A stretch of 64,000 nt of DNA from BOG-908 sp965198855 (GCA_965198855.1 CBDAPZ010000001.1:1550001-1614000); one strand, 5' to 3'; shown: positions 51,624 through 59,430, counted from the first letter of the stretch. Made by a program: numbers and translations. The notes: a model not told the origin generated them from the letters alone.

Positions 51624-53111
51624 TCAAGCCTTTTGCGGGATCCGCGCCACCATGCGCATGCTGGTGGTCAGTTCTTCCATCTGCAGCCAGGGCCGCAGAT
51701 AGGCCACGGCATTATACGCGCCCGGCTTGCCGGGGATTTCCTTCACTTCGATCTTGGCTTCCCGCAGCGGATATTTCGCCTTTGCGTCCGGGCCTGCCTT
51801 TTCGTTGGTGTTGACGTAATTGTTGATCCATTGGTTCAACCAGCGCTCGCAATCGGATGCCTCCATGAAGCTGCCGATCTTGTCGCGCGCCATCACCTTC
51901 AAATAATGCGCGAAGCGCCCGGTCGCCATCAAATAAGGCAAGCGCGCGGATATCGCGGCATTCGCAGTTGCTTCCGGCTTGTCGTATTTCTTCGGTTTCT
52001 GCACGCTCTGGCCACCGAAGAACACCGCATAATCGGTGTTCTTGTAGTGGCACAGAGGGAGAAACCCGAGATTGGATAGTTCGAACTCACGGCGATCGGT
52101 GATGCCGATCTCGGTCGGGCATTTGCTGTCGGAATCGCCGTCATCGCTCTTGAACACGTGGCTCGGCAGGTTCTCCACCTTGCCGCCGCCCTCGGCACCA
52201 CGGATGGCGACGCAGAAACCATGCTGCGCGAACGCATCGGTCATGCGCGTGCCCATCACATAGGCTGCGTTCATCCAGCAATATTCTTTATGCTCCTGCT
52301 CCTTTGCAGCACCGGTAGCATCGAAGGGCGCTTCCTCGTAGTTGAACTCATCGATCGGTTTCGTCGCGCTACCGTAAGGCAGGCGAGCCACCACGCGGGG
52401 CATCACCAGGTTCACGAACCGCGAATCCTCGCTCTCGCGGAAGCTGCGCCATTTCGCATATTCTGCGGTCTCGAAGATCTTGGCGAGATCACGCGGCTTG
52501 GAAAGTTCGGTCCAGTCGTCGAAGCCGAACATGCCGGCGCCGGCGGCCGAGATGAAGGGCGAGAAGCCGGCCGCGGCCACGTTGCTGATCAGGCGCAGGC
52601 TTTCGATGTCGTCCGGATGGTTGGTCCACTCATAATCGCCGATCAGCGTGCCGTAGGGCTCGCCGCCGGGTGTGCCGAACTCGTTTTCGTAGATCTTCTT
52701 GAACAGCTGGCTTTGATCGAACTCCACCGCCTTCGAGAGGTCACGGTTCAGTTCGCGCTTGGACGCATTCAGCATGCGAATCTTCAGCTGCGTGCCGGTC
52801 TCGCTGTTCATGATCAGATAGTTCAGCCCGCGCCACGAGCCTTCCAGCTTCAGGAACTTTTCCGAATGGATGATGGCATTGAGCTGGTTCGACAGCTTGC
52901 GGTCGATCTCTGCGATCGCGCGGTCGAAGGTGCGCGTCAGGTTGCGATCGAAGGTGACCGTGCCCGACAGCGCCTGTTCGACCAGGTTCTTGACCAGATC
53001 CTGCGCCTGGTCGGGCGCCGTCTGTTTGGTAGCGCCGACCACCTGGTCGAGAAGGCTTCCGCCTTCGATGGTAACGGCCTCAGCCGCACCCGCCGTCTGT
53101 GCACCGGACAT
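51624..53111 (-). CDS. tssC: TssC, T6SS contractile sheath large subunit
   Basis: 495-residue major sheath subunit that forms heterodimers with TssB. Family landmarks: LEGSWRGLNYLIMNSETG (about 90-107), VEFDQSQLFKKIYENEFGTP, GGEPYGTLIGDYEW, GRFAHYLKVMARDKIGSF and the C-terminal AYLRPWLQMEELTTSMR. The N-terminus before residue 90 includes the TssB-contacting helix. Only three bases separate it from tssB, so the two are translated together in matched amounts. Confidence 0.96.
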   Translation of the reverse strand: MSGAQTAGAAEAVTIEGGSLLDQVVGATKQTAPDQAQDLVKNLVEQALSGTVTFDRNLTRTFDRAIAEIDRKLSNQLNAIIHSEKFLKLEGSWRGLNYLIMNSETGTQLKIRMLNASKRELNRDLSKAVEFDQSQLFKKIYENEFGTPGGEPYGTLIGDYEWTNHPDDIESLRLISNVAAAGFSPFISAAGAGMFGFDDWTELSKPRDLAKIFETAEYAKWRSFRESEDSRFVNLVMPRVVARLPYGSATKPIDEFNYEEAPFDATGAAKEQEHKEYCWMNAAYVMGTRMTDAFAQHGFCVAIRGAEGGGKVENLPSHVFKSDDGDSDSKCPTEIGITDRREFELSNLGFLPLCHYKNTDYAVFFGGQSVQKPKKYDKPEATANAAISARLPYLMATGRFAHYLKVMARDKIGSFMEASDCERWLNQWINNYVNTNEKAGPDAKAKYPLREAKIEVKEIPGKPGAYNAVAYLRPWLQMEELTTSMRMVARIPQKA

Positions 53112-53114
53112 GAC

Positions 53115-53621
53115 CTATTCCTTCTTCTCGATGCCGAGCTGGGAGGAAAGAGCCTCCAGATCCTTCTGATTCTGTAATACTTTTTCGAGCACGCCTTCCA
53201 GCTCCTCCGAGCGGTCCACCTTGCTCATCAGATCACGCAGCTTGTTGCGTGTGTCCATCAGCGCCTTCAGCGCGGGCACCTGCTCGACAATCCGTCCGGG
53301 CTCGAAATCATCCAGCGACTTGAACTTCAGGTTCACCGCCATCTGGCTGCCATCGCCAGCCAGCGTATTGTCGACCTTCAAGTTCAGGCCTGGTCCGATG
53401 CGCGACATCACATCATTGAAATTGTCGCGGTCGATCTGGATGAATTTCCGCTCCGAAAGCGGCTTCAGCGGCGTCGTCGGGTCACCGGAGAAATCCCCCA
53501 TCACACCCACCACGAACGGAAGCTCGCGTTGTATCTGCGCACCTTCCGTTTCTACCTCGTAGGTAATATGGACTCTAGGCTTGCGGACCCGGTTGAGCTT
53601 GTCATGGATGCTAGCGCTCAT
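53115..53621 (-). CDS. tssB: TssB, T6SS contractile sheath small subunit
   Basis: 168-residue small sheath subunit (VipA/ImpB). RKPRVHITYEVETEGA, then LPFVVGVMGDFSG and PLSERKFIQIDRDNFNDVM, are diagnostic. The C-terminus LEALSSQLGIEKKE is the charged tail that TagJ and ClpV-related interactions use in other systems. A GGAG seven bases upstream supports the ATG at 53621. It is the first gene of the minus unit and diverges from the muramidase effector gene. Confidence 0.96.
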   Translation of the reverse strand: MSASIHDKLNRVRKPRVHITYEVETEGAQIQRELPFVVGVMGDFSGDPTTPLKPLSERKFIQIDRDNFNDVMSRIGPGLNLKVDNTLAGDGSQMAVNLKFKSLDDFEPGRIVEQVPALKALMDTRNKLRDLMSKVDRSEELEGVLEKVLQNQKDLEALSSQLGIEKKE

Positions 53622-53838
53622 TGTCGCTCCGTTCCTCAGGAAATGCAGCCCTCTGGCCCATGAGTCACAAGCTCATATGCCCGGCGCGCGTGAACATAGG
53701 CGGCACAGGCTGGCGGGGTCAATCTCCGTTTCGGTCGGAGTCTGGAGGGCGCTTGCGAGCCGCCCCGTTTGGGCGCAGCATTCCCGTTACGACGGGCTGT
53801 CACACCGTTAAGCCCGGCGGCCGCCATATTTTCCACCG
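53622..53838. promoter_or_regulatory. Divergent intergenic region between tssB and the muramidase effector
   Basis: 217 bp without a credible gene, expected to hold promoters for the sheath/baseplate unit and the effector-tssG unit. A short dyad, ATGAG-N7-CTCAT at 53660-53676, is the only operator-like element seen. No convincing -35/-10 pair was identified. Confidence 0.35.
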
Positions 53839-54297
53839 ATGGGGTTGGGGCTTGTGCCAAAACTGAGCCTGGACGAGGCGACACAAGCCGCCATCCAGAA
53901 CAATGCCTCCACGCTGCTGCCGGCGCAGACCATCATCTGCATCATGTGGAAGGAGAGCGGCTTCGATACCGCGGCCAGAAACAGCAAATCCACCGCCACC
54001 GGCCTGCTGCAGATGACCAAGGGTGCGGTGGAAGACGTGAACAGGAACAGCCCGAAGGGCGTTCATTTCACCCATGGCGACATGACCGATCCGGCGCTGA
54101 ATATCGCATGCGGCAGCCGCTACCTTGACCTGCGCATACGTGCGGCCGGAGGTGACGTTCGTCGTGGCATCGAATCTTTCGGCACAGGCGCCGGCTATGC
54201 GACCAATATTCTCGCCTGTGCCGATTGCCTGACGAAGTTGAAAGACGGCAAGACGGAGGATCAGCGTCGGCCGTGTCTGTTTGCAATCCACTCATGA
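53839..54297 (+). CDS. SLT-fold muramidase/lytic transglycosylase, candidate T6SS effector
   Basis: 152-residue protein with a lysozyme-like SLT fold. ICIMWKESGFDTAA gives catalytic Glu39, and STATGLLQMTKGAVEDV gives the GLLQ motif that defines goose-type/SLT transglycosylases. LNIACGSRYLDLRI is the family's 'N...G..YL' helix. It cleaves, or should cleave, the MurNAc-GlcNAc bond of peptidoglycan. It has no signal peptide, as expected for cargo of the T6SS rather than a housekeeping enzyme. It overlaps the next gene by ATGA, and that gene encodes an exported Ivy-like lysozyme inhibitor. The start is uncertain: ATG 53839, TTG 53845 or GTG 53854, none with a strong ribosome binding site. Confidence 0.78.
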   Translation: MGLGLVPKLSLDEATQAAIQNNASTLLPAQTIICIMWKESGFDTAARNSKSTATGLLQMTKGAVEDVNRNSPKGVHFTHGDMTDPALNIACGSRYLDLRIRAAGGDVRRGIESFGTGAGYATNILACADCLTKLKDGKTEDQRRPCLFAIHS

Positions 54298-54734
54298 TCC
54301 GGCTGGCGATTATCGTTGCTCTTTGGCTCGGCGGGATATCCGCCGCCGGCGCCCAACTTCACCCATGGGGCGATCTTTCGGCCTGGATCGGCAAATACCC
54401 GACCGATACCGACGGCCCCCGGCCTCGACACTTCCTGCAATCCGGGCCGATCGCGCATGAATTGCACGTGCTGCTCGATCCGGCCGATCTGGTGTTTTTA
54501 AATCAGCTTGAGGTCGAATCACCGATACGCAGCACGAATGGCCTGATCGTCGCTGCGGTCTGCATGGCGCATGATTGCGCGGCAAACCATGCCATTATCG
54601 TCATGGACCCTGTGCAGCCGAGGATGTTCGTCGGCATCCAACGTTCAGGCGCACAGCGTTATGAAACAAAATGGGTCAAGAACGACCCTGGAGCCACCTT
54701 GCCTCCGGCGATCCTGCATGACTTCGCGCAATAG
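54294..54734 (+). CDS. Ivy-like periplasmic lysozyme inhibitor, candidate immunity protein
   Basis: 146-residue protein with a Sec signal (LAIIVALWLGGISAAGA). The mature part has WIGKYPTDTD, HELHVLLDPADLVFLNQL and the motif AVCMAHDCAANHAIIVMD followed by MFVGI. This matches the Ivy layout (E. coli ACKPHDCGSQRIAVMW), in which the Cys-flanked loop His enters the lysozyme active site; here C90-M-A-H93-D-C95 keeps both Cys and the His-Asp. Coupled (ATGA) to the SLT muramidase gene and also overlapping tssG by 17 bp. Predicted role: protect the producer's periplasm from the muramidase. Inhibition is inferred. Confidence 0.75.
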   Translation: MIRLAIIVALWLGGISAAGAQLHPWGDLSAWIGKYPTDTDGPRPRHFLQSGPIAHELHVLLDPADLVFLNQLEVESPIRSTNGLIVAAVCMAHDCAANHAIIVMDPVQPRMFVGIQRSGAQRYETKWVKNDPGATLPPAILHDFAQ

Positions 54735-55779
54735 CGACGGCGAGACGCCGCGTGCGGCGCTGGCGCGGGACCCTACACGCTTCGCCTTCGATGCTGCCAT
54801 CCGTATTCTCCTCCACCAGGCCGGCACCGCCGATCCCGGTGCGGCCGCCCGCTTCGAGTCACCGCCCAATCTCGCGTACCCGGCCTCCGAGATATCCTCG
54901 GTGAATGCGGGGGTCAGTGCGGGCACAAAACATCCCGCCGTGGTCACCAGCGTGATAGGTATGACCGGGCCGTCCGGCGTGCTGCCGCGCGGCTATAGCG
55001 AGGCGGTCTCCGTTGCCACGCGCGACCGTTCGCCAAGCCTCCAGGCCTTTCTGGACATGCTCGCCAACCGCTTCGTCGCCAGTTTTGCGCAAGCCGGCGC
55101 CAAATACCGCCCGCATCGCGCCGTCGAGAATGCCGCACTGGCCGGCCGACCAGATCCGGTCGGGCGTACGCTGCTGGCGCTCACCGGCTACGGCATCGCC
55201 GACCTCGGCGCCCGCCTGGCACCGGGCGAAGCGGCGCTGAAGCATTATGCAGGGTTCTTCTCCGCCCGCCCGCGCTCGGCCGATCGCCTGGCCTCGCTCG
55301 CCTCGGACTGGCTGCAACGCCCGGTGCGCATCCTGCAATTCGCAGGGGTCTGGCTTGCTCTGCCACCGAGCGAACGCACCGCATTGCCACAAGGCAAAAG
55401 CGAAGGCGCCTTCGCACAGCTCGGCGTGGATGCTGCCGCCGGCGTACGCGCGTGGGACAGCCAGGCGCGCGTGGTGCTGCGCGTAGGCCCGCTCGATCGT
55501 GCAGCCTTCGAATCGCTGTTACCCGGCAAGCCGTCGCTGGCACGTCTTGTCGGACTGATCCGTGCCTATCTTGGCTTTGAGACCGCCTTCGCCATCAACC
55601 TCGTTCTCAGGCGTGATGCCGTGCCGTCGCTGAGCCTCGATCCTGCCACCACTCCGCGCCTGGGCTGGAACACCTGGCTCACCGCCGCCCCCTCCTCACG
55701 GCTGACCGATCCGGACGAACCGCTGTTCGAGGCGGAAACGGTCGAGGCAGAAATGGTTGGGGCGAGCGGCGGCGCATGA
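54718..55779 (+). CDS. tssG: TssG, T6SS baseplate protein
   Basis: 353-residue ImpH/VasB-type baseplate protein that pairs with TssF. ALARDPTRFAFDAAIRILLH is the N-terminal signature. GMTGPSGVLPRGYSEAV and SLQAFLDMLANRFVASFAQA (about 98-115) follow in order, and GWNTWL near residue 320 is the conserved C-terminal motif. The ATG at 54718 overlaps the Ivy-like gene; earlier starts lie inside that gene. It is separated from tssF by the whole tssB-tssF unit and on the opposite strand, an unusual split. It overlaps the next gene by ATGA. Confidence 0.92.
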   Translation: MTSRNSDGETPRAALARDPTRFAFDAAIRILLHQAGTADPGAAARFESPPNLAYPASEISSVNAGVSAGTKHPAVVTSVIGMTGPSGVLPRGYSEAVSVATRDRSPSLQAFLDMLANRFVASFAQAGAKYRPHRAVENAALAGRPDPVGRTLLALTGYGIADLGARLAPGEAALKHYAGFFSARPRSADRLASLASDWLQRPVRILQFAGVWLALPPSERTALPQGKSEGAFAQLGVDAAAGVRAWDSQARVVLRVGPLDRAAFESLLPGKPSLARLVGLIRAYLGFETAFAINLVLRRDAVPSLSLDPATTPRLGWNTWLTAAPSSRLTDPDEPLFEAETVEAEMVGASGGA

Positions 55780-56732
55780 GGCGGCCCGCCTGGCTGTCCA
55801 GCCGGCTCGGCGATCCGGACGCAACCCATTCGTTGCGCGTGCCGCGCGCGGCACGCCGCAGGTCCCCGGCTTCCGCGAGACTCTTGTCGGGCGCTCTCGC
55901 CTTGGCTCTGCTGATGGCCGTCCTGGGCGTGCTGGCCTTCCGCCACGCCCCGCCGCCCGCCTCCGCCGTAACGGTGCTTCCCTCGGCCGACGAAGCAGCC
56001 CTTCTCGCAGCCCCCACCGAAGCACTGCGCCTCTGGCGGTTCAGCGCCGATCCGCAGATCATCGTGGCCATCTTCCCCTCGCTGCACGCCCAGGCGCTCG
56101 CGCTGAACCGCGTCGCCGCCTTCGTCGAGCGGCCAGGCGTGCCGCGCGACCATCTGCTGGACGACACCGCACTTGCCGCCGCCATGGGCCACACCGCCGC
56201 CATGTTCGACACCTATTACTACGGCCACGATTATCGCAGCGCCGACCTCCGCCGCTTCTACGCCACCGCAGATCACGACAAGGCAGCGCTGAACCACAAC
56301 GAACGCGAATTGCGCACCCTGTTGCAGGCGGCTGGCTTTTTCGCCGGTTCGACTCCTGCCGCCCTGATCACCCTGCCACCACATGGCGACGGCCTTCTCG
56401 ATCCGTCAGCACGCGCGACAATTCTTAAACACGAATTATCGCATGGCGCGTATTTCACCGATCCTGTCTACACCGCCTATGTCGAAACCTTCTGGACCGG
56501 CCTCTCGGTTCCGGAACGCACCGCCTTCCGACAGTTCCTCGAGGGTGAGGCCTATGACAGCAGCAATGACGACCTGATGCGCAACGAGACCCAGGCCTAT
56601 CTTGTCTTCACCGCCGATCCGCGCATGTTCGACCCCAATCGCATCGGCGTTCCCGAAGCGCTGAGCCTGCGCAAGACCTTTCTGGCCGGGTTGCCGCTTG
56701 ACTGGCTGCGCAAGGATGCCGACCCACAGTAG
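55776..56732 (+). CDS. Membrane-anchored HExxH protein, putative metallopeptidase, in T6SS locus
   Basis: 318-residue protein. Residues 1-35 are basic and cytosolic, and one TM helix lies at about 36-55 (LLSGALALALLMAVLGVLAF). The rest should be periplasmic. It contains ILKHELSHGAYFTDPVY with HELSH at 219-223, a HExxH zinc-peptidase motif. NETQAYLVF carries Glu271, 48 residues later, which could be a third ligand as in gluzincins. No family is recognised. It is coupled to tssG by ATGA. Possible roles are trimming the cell wall or a T6SS component during assembly, or a toxin-processing enzyme. The motif could be fortuitous, but its position on a helix after a polar loop and the later Glu argue otherwise. 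Confidence 0.72.
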   Translation: MRRPAWLSSRLGDPDATHSLRVPRAARRRSPASARLLSGALALALLMAVLGVLAFRHAPPPASAVTVLPSADEAALLAAPTEALRLWRFSADPQIIVAIFPSLHAQALALNRVAAFVERPGVPRDHLLDDTALAAAMGHTAAMFDTYYYGHDYRSADLRRFYATADHDKAALNHNERELRTLLQAAGFFAGSTPAALITLPPHGDGLLDPSARATILKHELSHGAYFTDPVYTAYVETFWTGLSVPERTAFRQFLEGEAYDSSNDDLMRNETQAYLVFTADPRMFDPNRIGVPEALSLRKTFLAGLPLDWLRKDADPQ

Positions 56733-56756
56733 AACGGGTCGTTCGCCAGTTAACGT

Positions 56757-56785
56757 TTGAAACAAACCGCCCGCGGTGCTAGATG
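56757..56785 (+). promoter_or_regulatory. Candidate sigma-70 promoter for the OmpA pair
   Basis: TTGAAA (56757-56762) and TAGATG (56780-56785) are 17 bases apart, about 35 bases before the first OmpA gene. The -35 matches five of six consensus positions and the -10 only three. A good AGGTAGGAA lies between it and the ATG. Confidence 0.4.
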
Positions 56786-56819
56786 GCCACGGGCATTTTT
56801 CAGGTAGGAACGCATAGCG

Positions 56820-57431
56820 ATGGCCAAGCATGGCATTTCTGCAATCGTGTTGGCATTGGCCCTGCCGCTGGCCTGCGGCATGGCACACGCCGCCGACCCA
56901 TCGGTGGACGACATCCTCTCCGCGTTGAAACCGAAAGCTAACAACCTCAACGGCACCACGCGCGGTATCCGCGCCATGGCCCCGGAGGCCGAGGCGCCCA
57001 CAGCCGCCACGCCGCACACGCACCGCGTTGCCATGATCCGTCCCTCGCAGGAGACGGCGCCCGTAGCCGAGAGCACCGAAGGCCCCTCGCTCGACCTCAC
57101 CATTGTGTTCCGCTCCGGCTCGACCGATCTCACCCCGGCCGCCACCGGCACGCTCACCAAGCTGGGCAAGGCGCTCTCCAGCCCGAGCCTGGCCGCCTAT
57201 CGTTTCCGCATCGAAGGCCATACCGACACGGTCGGCACCAAGGATGAAAACCAGACCCTCTCCCAGGCCCGCGCGGAAAAGGTCGCCGCCTATCTGGAGC
57301 ATGATTTCGGCGTCGCCGCCGACCGCCTGCAGCCGGTCGGGATGGGCGAAGACGGCCTGCTGGTGGAAACACCGGACCAGACGGCCGAACCCCGCAACCG
57401 CCGTGTGCATGTGGTAAATCTGGGAGGCTGA
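56820..57431 (+). CDS. Exported OmpA-domain protein, first of a tandem pair
   Basis: 203-residue protein with a Sec signal (AIVLALALPLACGMAHAA). The mature N-terminus has DDILSALKPKANNL, then TRGIRAMAPEAEAP, a short module shared with the next gene. A linker leads to an OmpA peptidoglycan-binding domain at about 92-200: VFRSGSTDLTP, IEGHTDTVGTKDENQTLS and RAEKVAAYL, with the Asp and Arg that bind meso-DAP. No beta-barrel, so it is a soluble periplasmic wall-binding protein. It lies just after the HExxH gene; a TagL-like anchoring role in the T6SS is possible but unproven. Confidence 0.85.
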   Translation: MAKHGISAIVLALALPLACGMAHAADPSVDDILSALKPKANNLNGTTRGIRAMAPEAEAPTAATPHTHRVAMIRPSQETAPVAESTEGPSLDLTIVFRSGSTDLTPAATGTLTKLGKALSSPSLAAYRFRIEGHTDTVGTKDENQTLSQARAEKVAAYLEHDFGVAADRLQPVGMGEDGLLVETPDQTAEPRNRRVHVVNLGG

Positions 57432-57433
57432 AC

Positions 57434-57961
57434 ATGGCTGGGACGGTCTGGCTGAGCCGTGCCGTCCTCGCGCTGATGCTGGTACCCAGCCTCGGCTGGG
57501 CGGCTACGCCGCCGCCAAGCACTGCGGACATCATCGAGAAGCTGACGCCACCCAAGCCCGCTGAACTGGGCGGTCCCAGTCGCGGCATACGCGCGGCCGC
57601 ACCCGAAGCGCCGCCTTCGATCGACCTGGCGATACCCTTTGCCTCCGGCTCCGCCACGCTGGAGCCCGCCGGCACCCGTATCGTGGCCACGCTTGGCCGC
57701 GCACTCGCATCGTCGGATCTGTCAGGCAGTCACATCAAGATCGAAGGCCACGCGGATACGATGGGCGACGCCACCGCCAATCAGGCCTTGTCCCAGCGCC
57801 GCGCTGCGGCTGTGGTGGCGCTGCTCTCCGGTAAATACGGCGTGCCGGCGGGGATGCTGAATCCGGTGGGTGTCGGCTCGGAAAACCTGGTGGTGCAAAC
57901 AGCGGACCAGGTGGATGAGCCACGCAATCGCGTGGTGCGGGTGATAAATCTCGGGCCGTAA
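57434..57961 (+). CDS. Exported OmpA-domain protein, second of a tandem pair
   Basis: 175-residue paralogue of the upstream protein, starting two bases after it. Signal peptide (AVLALMLVPSLGWAA), then ADIIEKLTPPKPAEL and SRGIRAAAPEAPP, the same module as the first copy. The OmpA domain follows at about 62-172 (IPFASGSATLEP; IEGHADTMGDATANQALS; RRAAAVVALL). The shared N-terminal module indicates tandem duplication and divergence rather than two unrelated OmpA proteins. It ends before a paired-arm hairpin repeat. Confidence 0.85.
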   Translation: MAGTVWLSRAVLALMLVPSLGWAATPPPSTADIIEKLTPPKPAELGGPSRGIRAAAPEAPPSIDLAIPFASGSATLEPAGTRIVATLGRALASSDLSGSHIKIEGHADTMGDATANQALSQRRAAAVVALLSGKYGVPAGMLNPVGVGSENLVVQTADQVDEPRNRVVRVINLGP

Positions 57962-57990
57962 ACGTGTTGCCATCATGCGGAAAGTAAGCA

Positions 57991-58120
57991 AGGAAGGTCT
58001 TCTTTTCTGAAGAAAAGAAGCAACAGACTTTTATGTCGCTGTCGCGGCTCTCTCCTGCGACGCACGCCGTATACATAAAAGTTTTTTGGTTCTTTTTTTC
58101 AAAAAAGAACTGCTTCCTTC
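57991..58120. repeat. Paired-arm intergenic hairpin repeat (copy 1)
   Basis: Arm A (CTTCTTTTCTGAAGAAAAGA then AGCAACAGACTTTT), a core (GTCGCTGTCGCG ... TGCGACG) and arm B (AAAAGTTTTTTGGTTCTTTT then TTTCAAAAAAGAAC). Arm A and the reverse complement of arm B align over about 35 bases with few mismatches, so the element is a long inverted repeat around a self-complementary core. Located between the OmpA pair and the oxidoreductase. Translating through it produces a spurious VFWFFFSKKN extension on the next gene. Confidence 0.75.
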
Positions 58121-58143
58121 CTTCCTTCGATTTTGAGGAACAC

Positions 58144-59385
58144 ATGCATCTAGGCGTCGTCGTTGCCGGAGCCGGCCAGGCAGCCGGAGAATTCGCATTC
58201 CGCTTGCGCCAGTCCGGCTACGAAAAGCCGATCACCCTCATCGGCGAGGAGGCGCATCTCCCCTATCAGCGCCCGCCCTTGTCCAAGGCCTTCCTGGCCG
58301 GTGACATCGCCAGCGAAAGCCTGCTGCTGCGCCCGCAGGCATCTTATGAAAAATCGCGTATCGATGTGGTCAGTCTCACCCGCGTGGAGCGCATCGATCG
58401 TGCGGCACGCAGCCTCACGCTGAGCACCGGCGGGCAGCTAGGCTACGAGAAGCTGGTCCTGGCCACTGGCGGCCGCGTTCGCCCACTCACCTGCCCGGGC
58501 AGCGAGCTTGCCGGCCTGTTCTATCTGCGCACCATCGCCGATGTGGATTTCCTGCGTCACCGGCTGGCCGCCGGCACCAGGCTGGTCATCATCGGCGGCG
58601 GCTATGTGGGTCTGGAAGTGGCCGCCGTCGCTATCAAGCACAAGCTGGATGTGACGCTGATCGAAGCCGCACCACGTGTGCTCGCGCGTGTCGCCGGGCT
58701 GGAGATCTCCGCCTTCTACGAGCAGGCGCATCGCGCGGCCGGTGTGGCCATCCACACCGGCGCCGCAGTCGCAAGCCTGGCCGAGGGCGAAGCCGGTCAT
58801 GTCGGGCATGTGGTGCTCACCGATGGCCGCCGGTTCCCAGCCGATTTCGTGCTCGCCGGCATCGGCCTGCTGCCGAATGTCGAGCTCGCGTCCGACGCCG
58901 GGCTGAAGGTGGATAACGGCATCTGGGTCGACGAATATTGCCGCACCGAAGACCCTCACATCCTTGCCATCGGCGACTGCTCCAACCACCCGAGCAGCTT
59001 CCTCGGCCGCCGCGCACGGCTGGAATCGGTGCCGAACGCGCTCGAGCAGGCCCGCGTCGCCGCCGACACCATCAGCGGCAAGATGGTGCCCTACGGCGCG
59101 ATCCCGTGGTTCTGGTCCGACCAATACAACCTGAAACTCCAAGCCGTCGGCGTGTCGGAGAACTACGACCAGGTGGTGCAGCGCGGTTCGATGGAGGAGC
59201 GCGCCTTCACCATGTTCTACCTGCGCCAGGGCACCGTGATCGCCGCGGACTCGGTCAATCGTCCCGCCGACTTCATGGCCGCCAAGCGCGTGGTCGGCCA
59301 GGCACTGACCATCCCGGCAGAAGACCTCGCCGATATAAGCCGGCCGCTAAAAGACCTCATCCCCAAAGCCGCTACCGTTTCTTAA
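58144..59385 (+). CDS. FAD-dependent NAD(P)H oxidoreductase, ferredoxin-reductase type
   Basis: 413-residue flavoprotein of the ferredoxin/rubredoxin reductase group. FAD-binding GAGQAAGEFA at the N-terminus, PLSKAFLAG (about 43-51), the NAD(P) Rossmann motif VIIGGGYVGLEVA (about 147-159), and the second FAD motif ILAIGDCSNHP (about 275-285). A C-terminal dimerisation-like domain includes WFWSDQYNLKLQAVG. It should pass electrons from NAD(P)H to a ferredoxin, but no ferredoxin or monooxygenase gene is adjacent. The ATG 58144 has a GAGGA six bases upstream; the open frame before it is the repeat. Confidence 0.9.
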   Translation: MHLGVVVAGAGQAAGEFAFRLRQSGYEKPITLIGEEAHLPYQRPPLSKAFLAGDIASESLLLRPQASYEKSRIDVVSLTRVERIDRAARSLTLSTGGQLGYEKLVLATGGRVRPLTCPGSELAGLFYLRTIADVDFLRHRLAAGTRLVIIGGGYVGLEVAAVAIKHKLDVTLIEAAPRVLARVAGLEISAFYEQAHRAAGVAIHTGAAVASLAEGEAGHVGHVVLTDGRRFPADFVLAGIGLLPNVELASDAGLKVDNGIWVDEYCRTEDPHILAIGDCSNHPSSFLGRRARLESVPNALEQARVAADTISGKMVPYGAIPWFWSDQYNLKLQAVGVSENYDQVVQRGSMEERAFTMFYLRQGTVIAADSVNRPADFMAAKRVVGQALTIPAEDLADISRPLKDLIPKAATVS

Positions 59386-59430
59386 CGCTATTCTGCTACG
59401 GCATCGCAACAGAAATGTGAGGCGACACGC

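Noticed and set aside
50371..51702. 443-codon plus-strand frame opposite the second TssC
   Set aside because: Antisense to a clear sheath gene; translation is unlike any known protein.
53581..53866. Small plus-strand frames in the tssB/effector gap
   Set aside because: They begin inside tssB antisense, lack ribosome binding sites and look like no known protein.
57991..58120. Paired inverted repeats read as an insertion sequence or MITE with transposase
   Set aside because: No transposase or target-site duplication was seen, and all copies sit just after stop codons, which fits terminators or REP/BIME elements better.
58033..58143. N-terminal extension of the FAD oxidoreductase containing KVFWFFFSKKN
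   Set aside because: It is the translated hairpin repeat; the same peptide-like string appears upstream of tagJ. The GAGGA-preceded ATG at 58144 is the real start.
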